Below are positions 1-5,989 of a DNA stretch of 8,633 nt, piece by piece. Position 1 is the first letter of the stretch. Every line of letters starts with the position of its first letter. The DNA comes from Alistipes sp. (GTDB lineage Bacteria > Bacteroidota > Bacteroidia > Bacteroidales > Rikenellaceae): contig JAFYRB010000041.1 of NCBI GenBank assembly GCA_017559615.1, positions 1 through 8,633 on the forward strand, given 5' to 3'. The notes under the pieces are model-generated. The model ran no database searches, was not told where the DNA came from, and saw nothing but the letters and a program-made list of their open reading frames with translations. Made by a program: the position numbers and the translations under genes.

Positions 1-267
1 AAGGAGCTTGCACACAGCTTCCGTTATGATCTCTTGGCACAGGGTGGTCAGCGTGCAGGTATGGATATGTATCGCAAGTTCCGCGGTGCAGACCCTGATA
101 AGACTGCTATGCTTAAGGCTCGCGGTTTGTGGACAGAGCCTGTTGTAGAGGAGCAGACCGAGGAGTGTGTTGAGGTTGTTGAGGCACCTGTAGAGGTAAA
201 GAAGGCACCACTAACACAGATTCCTGGTCGTCCTGTTAAGACTGCGCCAAAGCTCCCAACGAAGTAA
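1..267 (+). CDS. M3-family metallopeptidase, C-terminal fragment (5' end outside window)
   Basis: The reading frame is open from base 1 to a TAA at 265-267 and encodes the last 88 residues of a larger protein. Its first 40 residues match the extreme C-terminus of M3 (thimet oligopeptidase/Dcp-type) peptidases: FRYDLLAQGG, then MDMYRKFRG, then MLKARGL. The downstream complete gene has the corresponding FRYEVLQKGG and MDLYVKFRG, so the two are tandem paralogues. The zinc site lies upstream of the window and cannot be checked. After the domain end there is an unusual tail of about 45 residues, first rich in Glu/Val and then in Pro/Lys (ending KTAPKLPTK). The downstream paralogue lacks it. The next start is 40 bp on with no strong terminator between, so the two are probably cotranscribed. 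The TTG at 34 is not a real start, because homology continues upstream of it. Confidence 0.85.
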   Translation, partial: KELAHSFRYDLLAQGGQRAGMDMYRKFRGADPDKTAMLKARGLWTEPVVEEQTEECVEVVEAPVEVKKAPLTQIPGRPVKTAPKLPTK

Positions 268-307
268 CCCAACAACGTAAATTGTTGAAACCATTAAATA
301 ATTATCT

Positions 308-2401
308 ATGAAAAAAGTACTTTTTATTATGTCAGCATTGACTTTGGGTCTTGTTGGTTGTGCAGACGACATCACCAAGAACCCTCTCGTGGCTGAGTGG
401 GACACCCCATTCCAGACACCTCCATTCTCGAAGATTGAGCTTAAGCATTATGAGCCAGCTATCGACTATGCTATCGAGCAGAATCGTGCGGAGATTGATG
501 CTATCATCTCTAACCCTGAGGCTCCAACTTTCGAGAACACTATCGTAGCTATGGCAGAGTCTGGCGAGTTACTCGGCCGTATCACAGGTGTATTCTACGT
601 TTTGAACAACTGTATCAGCACTCCAGAGATGCAGCAGATTGCTCTTAACATCTCTCCAAAGCTCACAGCACTCTCTAACGACGTATCGCTCAACCCAGAG
701 CTTTTCGCTCGTGTGAAGGCTGTTTACGACCAGCGTGAGAGCCTTGAGCTTGACCAGGAGGATAAGATGCTCCTCGAGGAGACTTACAAGGGCTTCGCAC
801 GTTCAGGTGCTTTGCTTGAGGGTGAGGCACAGGAGTTGTACCGCCAGTACACTACCGAGCTTTCACAGCTTACTTTGGAGTTTGGTCAGAACGCTTTGAA
901 GGCTACAAACGCTTTCTCGTTGAACATCACAGACGAGGCAAAGGTTGCAGAGCTTCCTGATTTCGTGAAGGAGGGCCTTGCAGCAGAGGCTGCAGCACGT
1001 GGCCAGGAGGGTTGGACTGTTACTCTCGATGCACCAAGCTATGGTCCATTTATGACCTACTCTTCACAGCGCGACCTTAAGGAGCAGCTCTACGTTGCTT
1101 ATAACACACGCGCAAAGGGTGGTGAGTTCGACAATATGGAGAACATCCGCAAGATTGCTAACCTCCGTCTTCAGATTGCTAACTTGCTCGGTTATGAGAC
1201 ATACGCAGACTACGTTTTGGAGGATCGTATGGCCGAGAACCGCACTACTGTTGTAAACTTCCTCAACGAGCTTTGCGACGCTACTATGGACTACGCAAAG
1301 AAGGATGTTGCTACAGTTACAGAGTTTGCAAAGTCACTCGGTTTCGAGGGCGAGCTTATGCCTTGGGATTGGGGCTACTACAACGAGAAGTTTAAGGAGG
1401 CAAAGTACTCTATCAACGACGAGCAGATTAAGCCTTACTTGCAGCTTGAGAACGCTATCGACGCAGTATTTATGTTGGCAGGCAAGCTCTATGGCTTGAC
1501 ATTCACTCCAGCTCCAGAGATTGAGACATACCACCCAGAGGCAACTGCTTATGAGGTTAAGGATGAGAATGGCGAGCTTATGGCTATCCTCTACCTCGAC
1601 TTCTTCCCACGTGAGTCAAAGCGTCAGGGTGCTTGGATGACAGAGTTCCGCGGCGTAAAGGTTAAGGATGGTGTTGAGCAGCGTCCTTTGGTGCAGCTCG
1701 TTATGAACTTCACAAAGCCTACTGCAACTACTCCATCATTGCTCACATTCGATGAGTTCACAACATTCCTCCACGAGTTTGGTCACGGTCTTCACGGTAT
1801 CCTCGCAAAGGGTAAGTACGAGTCTATCAACGGTACTGCTGTTAAGCGCGACTTCGTAGAGCTTCCATCACAGATTATGGAGAACTGGGCTACAGAGAAG
1901 GAGTACCTCGACCTCTGGGCAAAGCACTACGAGAATGGTGAGGCTATGCCTGCAGAGCTTATCGAGAAGCTTATCGCAGCGAAGAACTATCTTGCAGCAT
2001 ACTTCAACATTCGTCAGCTCTCATTCGGTATGCTCGATATGGCTTGGCACACTATCACAACTCCATACGAGGGTGATGTTCTTGCATTCGAGCTTGAGGC
2101 ATTGAAGCCTACACAGGTAATGCCTGTTGTTGATGGTTGCGCTATGGGTCCTTCATTCACTCACATCTTCTCTGGCGGTTACGCTACAGGTTACTATGGT
2201 TACAAGTGGGCAGAGGTTCTTGCAGCTGATGCTTACTCATACTTCCAGGAGAAGGGCATCTTCTCAAAGGAGGTAGCCGACAAGTTCCGCTACGAGGTAT
2301 TGCAGAAGGGTGGTCACGAGCATCCTATGGATCTCTACGTTAAGTTCCGTGGTCACAAGCCACAGACACAGGCGTTGATCGACCAGATGAACCTCGAGTA
2401 A
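308..2401 (+). CDS. dcp: Dcp-like M3 peptidyl-dipeptidase, predicted lipoprotein
   Basis: A 697-aa zinc metallopeptidase of family M3 that should cleave dipeptides or short fragments from small peptides. Residues 1-18 form a lipoprotein signal peptide with a lipobox ending at Cys18, so the mature protein should be tethered to the envelope, unlike cytoplasmic E. coli Dcp. The zinc motif HEFGH is at 489-493 (His489 and His493 ligands, Glu490 general base). The third ligand is Glu518 in DFVELPSQ, spaced 25 residues after the second His as in thimet oligopeptidase. The substrate-binding Gly/Tyr loop GYATGYYGY spans 624-632. Length and the C-terminal motifs (AMPAEL, LDMAWH) favour Dcp over oligopeptidase A. 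The ATG at 308 is chosen because it begins the signal peptide exactly. Asp residues at +3 and +4 after the lipid-bearing Cys weakly resemble a Bacteroidota surface-export signal. Codons are strongly biased (Lys AAG, Glu GAG, Ala GCT/GCA), suggesting high expression. The gene follows an M3 paralogue and is closed by a terminator. Confidence 0.93.
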   Translation: MKKVLFIMSALTLGLVGCADDITKNPLVAEWDTPFQTPPFSKIELKHYEPAIDYAIEQNRAEIDAIISNPEAPTFENTIVAMAESGELLGRITGVFYVLNNCISTPEMQQIALNISPKLTALSNDVSLNPELFARVKAVYDQRESLELDQEDKMLLEETYKGFARSGALLEGEAQELYRQYTTELSQLTLEFGQNALKATNAFSLNITDEAKVAELPDFVKEGLAAEAAARGQEGWTVTLDAPSYGPFMTYSSQRDLKEQLYVAYNTRAKGGEFDNMENIRKIANLRLQIANLLGYETYADYVLEDRMAENRTTVVNFLNELCDATMDYAKKDVATVTEFAKSLGFEGELMPWDWGYYNEKFKEAKYSINDEQIKPYLQLENAIDAVFMLAGKLYGLTFTPAPEIETYHPEATAYEVKDENGELMAILYLDFFPRESKRQGAWMTEFRGVKVKDGVEQRPLVQLVMNFTKPTATTPSLLTFDEFTTFLHEFGHGLHGILAKGKYESINGTAVKRDFVELPSQIMENWATEKEYLDLWAKHYENGEAMPAELIEKLIAAKNYLAAYFNIRQLSFGMLDMAWHTITTPYEGDVLAFELEALKPTQVMPVVDGCAMGPSFTHIFSGGYATGYYGYKWAEVLAADAYSYFQEKGIFSKEVADKFRYEVLQKGGHEHPMDLYVKFRGHKPQTQALIDQMNLE

Positions 2402-2421
2402 TCAGTCGACACATTAAAACG

Positions 2422-2450
2422 ATAGGCTCCCAAATCGGGAGCCTATTTTT
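2422..2450 (+). terminator. Rho-independent terminator after dcp
   Basis: A perfect 10-bp stem has arms ATAGGCTCCC (2422-2431) and GGGAGCCTAT (2437-2446) around a 5-nt loop. A T run extends to 2450. It starts 20 bp after the dcp stop and is oriented to end plus-strand transcription. Confidence 0.93.
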
Positions 2451-2462
2451 ATATACACGTAC

Positions 2463-2507
2463 AAAAAAATATCGTGGAACGCTACCTCGGCAGCCATTCC
2501 ACGATAT
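2463..2507 (-). terminator. Rho-independent terminator of the minus-strand four-gene unit
   Basis: A perfect 11-bp stem has arms 2469-2479 and 2497-2507 (TTCCACGATAT on the plus strand) around a 17-nt loop that can itself form a short GCT/AGC stem. Read on the minus strand, the hairpin is followed directly by seven T residues (plus-strand A run 2463-2469). It lies 52 bp beyond the FKBP stop at 2560 and is distinct in sequence from the dcp terminator 12 bp away. Confidence 0.9.
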
Positions 2508-2559
2508 CTACTTATTAAGTATATAGCCGTTAGCTTCTATACTATCAGAACGCTCTATA

Positions 2560-3849
2560 TTACTTCTCTACAGGCTTTACAACAGGCATACGCTGTGGAA
2601 CACCCTTACCACTCTCGTCGCTCTTGTGAGGAGTCTTAAGCTTTGTTGAAGGTGTAATCTGTGGCACACCATTAGGTGTCATAGGAGTACCGACACCTCT
2701 CTGTAATATCTTCTGTGCCTCAAGCTCCTCCTCTGTAGGGCCGAAAGCGACCTTCTTAAGGTGGATGCACATCACAACACCCTCGTTAGGCGAAACAAGC
2801 TTATTACCCTTCTCACCATAGGCCAACGATGCTGGAATCCACAATGTAATATCACCACCCTCGCCAACTTTCTGCATACCATACTGCGAGCCCTTAATCA
2901 TAGCACGCTCCAAAACCACTGATAGATTCTCGTTCTGCTCCAACTGCTTCTTAAGAGTCTCGATGCGTCGTACGTTCAAATCCTTGTTCATTGTAGTATC
3001 GGCAATCGCAGCATCCAACGCCTCACGGAGCTTCGTAACACGCTCGTCAAGCGACTCCACAAGCTCACCGCGCTGCGTGTATACATCGTAGCTAAACGAT
3101 ACGGTATCCTTAAGGCTACGAGGCTTCACGCCATTACCCGCAACATCCACACGATAGTAGAGCGTCTGGCCGTCAACAGTTATAGCATTAACATCCTTCT
3201 GCTGCGCTACCATATCCAACCAATTTGCGCTACGCTCTGCCATATACCTAGGATACTCCGCCTTGACATAGTTGCTCATAATGCGGCGGAAATCTAACGA
3301 ACTGATAGCCATAAAGTCATCCACAGCGCTCTGCTCCTCGATAGTCTTAGCATCCTCCAAGGCCTTCATAAACCAATGAATGTTCAAAGGATAGCAGCCC
3401 TTACGCACGTGGTTAGCCATATCATAGCCATAGCTCATCGATACCTTCTCAATTGTAAACTCGCCATTATCGAAGAGAGATGGGAGGAATACGTTGTTGG
3501 CATCCTTACCCGCAAAGCGCTTCGCCATAATATACTGGTTGAGCTTCTCCTTATAGAATCGTGTGAGATATTCGTAGTTCTCCTTCAAGAACTCATCATC
3601 CACAACGCTCTTCGAAATCTCCTCGTTGAACTTCTCGGCGATAAGGTTGATGTCGAAGATATTGCCCGCAGGGTGGAACACCATACCAAGGCCCATATTC
3701 ATACCTACGGCATACGACAATGAATCGAACTCGGCATCAGGATTGTTGTAGGTTCTGTTCTCTACCGAATCAAAGTAGAACTGGCGCTCGGCAGTGCCAC
3801 ACGATGCCACAAGCATCGCCACGCCCAAGATTACAAATAGTTTTTTCAT
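2560..3849 (-). CDS. FKBP-type peptidyl-prolyl isomerase-like lipoprotein with duplicated N-terminal domain
   Basis: A 429-aa predicted lipoprotein (lipobox VASC, Cys17), likely facing the periplasm. The N-terminal helical module typical of Mip/FkpA-type FKBPs appears twice: FDSLSYAVGMNMG at 41-53 and a diverged copy SMSYGYDMANHV at 137-148, each followed by a helical stretch. The FKBP domain covers about 226-367 (DTVSFSYDVY at 248-257, WIPASLAYG at 337-345, SPNEG at 353-357, CIHLKKV at 361-367). It is expanded by about 30 charged, helix-prone residues around 266-310, where FKBPs have a short loop. Several catalytic-pocket residues are missing: the FD of the FDSS motif is absent, and the conserved Trp after VI-G is replaced by a GSQYG segment. 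The Tyr of AYG is kept (Tyr344). Isomerase activity may therefore be weak, with chaperoning the more likely role. A Pro/Lys-rich tail at about 384-429 holds three GV-containing repeats. This is the last gene of its operon. Confidence 0.85.
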   Translation of the reverse strand: MKKLFVILGVAMLVASCGTAERQFYFDSVENRTYNNPDAEFDSLSYAVGMNMGLGMVFHPAGNIFDINLIAEKFNEEISKSVVDDEFLKENYEYLTRFYKEKLNQYIMAKRFAGKDANNVFLPSLFDNGEFTIEKVSMSYGYDMANHVRKGCYPLNIHWFMKALEDAKTIEEQSAVDDFMAISSLDFRRIMSNYVKAEYPRYMAERSANWLDMVAQQKDVNAITVDGQTLYYRVDVAGNGVKPRSLKDTVSFSYDVYTQRGELVESLDERVTKLREALDAAIADTTMNKDLNVRRIETLKKQLEQNENLSVVLERAMIKGSQYGMQKVGEGGDITLWIPASLAYGEKGNKLVSPNEGVVMCIHLKKVAFGPTEEELEAQKILQRGVGTPMTPNGVPQITPSTKLKTPHKSDESGKGVPQRMPVVKPVEK

Positions 3850-3875
3850 ATTTCGTTTTAAAGTTAATATTTTCC

Positions 3876-4562
3876 TTATCGCTCCTCGACATCAACGAGC
3901 CACATCTCGTAGTAGAGCATCGTGTTAGGCAAAACCGAAAGAGAGTCGCAACCTGCCGAGCCGAATGCCAAGCGTGAAGGTATCCACGCCTCGAGATGAC
4001 CACCCTCGCCGATAAGCTTCGAGGCCTCGATAACACCCTTTGGCATAGCTCCTACGGCCAAACGTAACGTATCCGCACGATAGTATGTCGTATCTACTAC
4101 CTCACCTGCCACGTTGAGCATACGATAGCGCATATGCACCGTATCGCGGTTATTGCGAATCACCTTCTTCATATCGCCCAGAGTATGCACCTTGTAGGTA
4201 ACACCCGACGTTGTTGCCACGAACTTTCTATCCGCCTTACGCAAATCCTCCAAGAAATGCTTCTCGAACTCCGCAACACGCTCATAGACGTCGTAGTTCA
4301 TATACTTGAGGTATGCCATACGTGCCACCTCGTCGTTGAGCTTTGGCTCCGACTTATAAGCATCACGCAAACCCTCGCACACAGCATCAATGTTCAACAA
4401 CGAATCCAAACCCATAAGGTTACGGCCGAGGTTAAGACCTATGACATAAGACATCGAATCGGCACTCGTCTGCATAATTGGCTGCTCCACCGTAGCCTGT
4501 GGCTTATTACAAGCCGCCACAAGCACCACAATGGCAAAAACTATAGATAATATCTTTTTCAT
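3876..4562 (-). CDS. FKBP-type peptidyl-prolyl isomerase-like lipoprotein (short paralogue)
   Basis: A 228-aa predicted lipoprotein with lipobox VAAC (Cys18). A single N-terminal FKBP dimerisation-type module starts at ADSMSYVIGLNLG (34-46). The FKBP domain spans about 118-226: GVTYKV at 120-125, DTVHMRYRM at 140-148, MPKGVIEASKLIGEGG at 173-188, WIPSRLAFG at 193-201, LPNTMLYYEMWLVDV at 211-225. Compared with FKBP12, the pocket Trp is replaced (VIEAS instead of VIxGW), the AYG Tyr is Phe200, and FDSS reads VDTT. The fold is clear but catalysis is doubtful. The family normally assists folding of exported proteins. It sits 26 bp upstream of the larger FKBP gene and 30 bp downstream of nhaA in the same direction, so it is surely cotranscribed with them. 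The ATG at 4562 starts a well-formed signal peptide. Confidence 0.87.
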   Translation of the reverse strand: MKKILSIVFAIVVLVAACNKPQATVEQPIMQTSADSMSYVIGLNLGRNLMGLDSLLNIDAVCEGLRDAYKSEPKLNDEVARMAYLKYMNYDVYERVAEFEKHFLEDLRKADRKFVATTSGVTYKVHTLGDMKKVIRNNRDTVHMRYRMLNVAGEVVDTTYYRADTLRLAVGAMPKGVIEASKLIGEGGHLEAWIPSRLAFGSAGCDSLSVLPNTMLYYEMWLVDVEER

Positions 4563-4592
4563 ATCGTAAACATTTTTTACTTCACTTCCCCT

Positions 4593-5963
4593 CTATCTCT
4601 CCTCACGCTTCGACTCCAACGAAATCAACAACGTACCAAGCAACGCAGCAACAGTAGAGGCAATCAAAATAGCAATCTTACCCATATCAATGAAGGCCTG
4701 ATGCGTAGCCTTATCAAAGGCGAGGTTATCCACAAAGATTGACATCGTAAAGCCAATACCTCCCAAGCACGCAACAGCCAAGAGCATCAACCACGAAGCA
4801 CCCGCAGGCTTATCGGCAATACCTAATTTAACGGCCAACCAACTGAACAACGAGATACCAAGAGGCTTACCCACAACAAGACCAAAGAAGATACCCATAC
4901 CAATAGAACCCAACTCTGCCGAGTACTCAAAGATATTGAAATACTCCGCCGAAGAGATATATACACCTGCATTTGCGAGTGCAAAGATAGGCATAATAAC
5001 GAAGTTGACGTAAGGCATAAGCATATGCTCCACACGGTGACTCATACCCTGTGAGCCGTTGGAAATCTGCGTCATACGGCGCAAGTAGTAGAGACGCTGC
5101 TCCTCGGCCTCATTCTCGTTCTCGATGCTATCCACATCCTTAAGGCCTCGCTCAATAATATCAGCCTTATGAAGGAAATAGGAGCGGCTATAACGAGGTT
5201 TTGTAGGAATCAACATCGCCATAGCGACACCCGAAATCGTTGCGTGAACACCCGAGTAGTAGAATAGAATCCACACCACACAGGCAGGAATCAAGTAGGC
5301 AATCATACGGAACTCTCCCAAGCGGCGCATAATGTAGATGCCAATCATAATAAGCACCGCGATACCCAAGAGCAACAGATTTGGAGTCTCGCCATAGAAC
5401 AACGCGATAACCAAAATAGCTCCCAAGTCATCCGCAACTGCCAATGCCGTAAGAAAGACCTTCAACGATATAGGTACCCTATTGCCCAGAAGTGACATAA
5501 TACCTATTGCAAAGGCGATATCCGTAGCCATAGGGATACCCCAACCATTCGACACATCGGTGCCACCATTAAACGCAGCATATATAATCGCTGGGACAAT
5601 CATACCACCCATTGCCGCGACAACAGGGAGTATTGCCTTCTTAGGCGTAGAAAGCTCACCATCGGATATCTCGCGACGTATCTCAAGACCTACGGTAAAG
5701 AAGAAGACAACCATAAGGCCATCGTTGACAATCTTCTCGATGTTCATACCGCGTGGGAACAACTCACCATCGACATATAGTCCCAACTCCATATGCAAGA
5801 GGTGGTGGTATATCTCGCTCGTTGCAGGGAGATTCGCAAGGAGCATCGCGATGATTACGCATACAATAAGCACTATACCTCCAGCCCAAGGAGCCTGCAG
5901 AAAACTTGCACCCTGCTGCGAAAGGATATGGCGACGCTTAACAAATCCAAATCGTGAAAACAT
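4593..5963 (-). CDS. nhaA: Na+/H+ antiporter NhaA
   Basis: A 456-aa inner-membrane antiporter that exports Na+ in exchange for protons, important for pH and sodium homeostasis. About 12 hydrophobic segments are visible, the first at about 27-45 and the last at about 427-447. Hallmarks are ATDIAFAIGI (145-154, Asp148), VADDLGAI (176-183, Asp178 and Asp179 of the ion-binding site), SGVHAT (His240) and VVGKPLGIS (Lys366). From recalled E. coli numbering these correspond to Asp133, Asp163/164, His225 and Lys300. The offset rises from 15 to 66, which places about 50 extra residues between segments VIII and IX. This charged loop (about 255-310) is rich in Glu, Arg and Asn and should lie in the cytoplasm; longer NhaA forms occur in Bacteroidota. 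An AAGGAAAG stretch lies about 10 bp before the ATG. Neighbours are an arginase-fold gene (26 bp upstream) and FKBP lipoproteins (30 bp downstream). Confidence 0.96.
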   Translation of the reverse strand: MFSRFGFVKRRHILSQQGASFLQAPWAGGIVLIVCVIIAMLLANLPATSEIYHHLLHMELGLYVDGELFPRGMNIEKIVNDGLMVVFFFTVGLEIRREISDGELSTPKKAILPVVAAMGGMIVPAIIYAAFNGGTDVSNGWGIPMATDIAFAIGIMSLLGNRVPISLKVFLTALAVADDLGAILVIALFYGETPNLLLLGIAVLIMIGIYIMRRLGEFRMIAYLIPACVVWILFYYSGVHATISGVAMAMLIPTKPRYSRSYFLHKADIIERGLKDVDSIENENEAEEQRLYYLRRMTQISNGSQGMSHRVEHMLMPYVNFVIMPIFALANAGVYISSAEYFNIFEYSAELGSIGMGIFFGLVVGKPLGISLFSWLAVKLGIADKPAGASWLMLLAVACLGGIGFTMSIFVDNLAFDKATHQAFIDMGKIAILIASTVAALLGTLLISLESKREER

Positions 5964-5989
5964 ACTCTTCTTTCCTTTTAGTTACACAG

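Noticed and set aside
270..287. Inverted repeat CAACAA/TTGTTG between the two M3 genes as a terminator
   Set aside because: Only 6 weak base pairs and no T run follow; transcription probably reads through into dcp.
2508..2559. Weak AT-rich inverted repeats between the minus-strand terminator and the FKBP stop
   Set aside because: Short, imperfect stems of the kind expected by chance in AT-rich sequence.
3376..3723. 115-codon plus-strand open frame antisense to the long FKBP gene
   Set aside because: It overlaps the conserved duplicated module on the other strand; no independent coding signal.
4134..4550. 138-codon plus-strand open frame antisense to the short FKBP gene
   Set aside because: Composition (many His, Leu, Arg) and exact overlap with a conserved gene mark it as a shadow.
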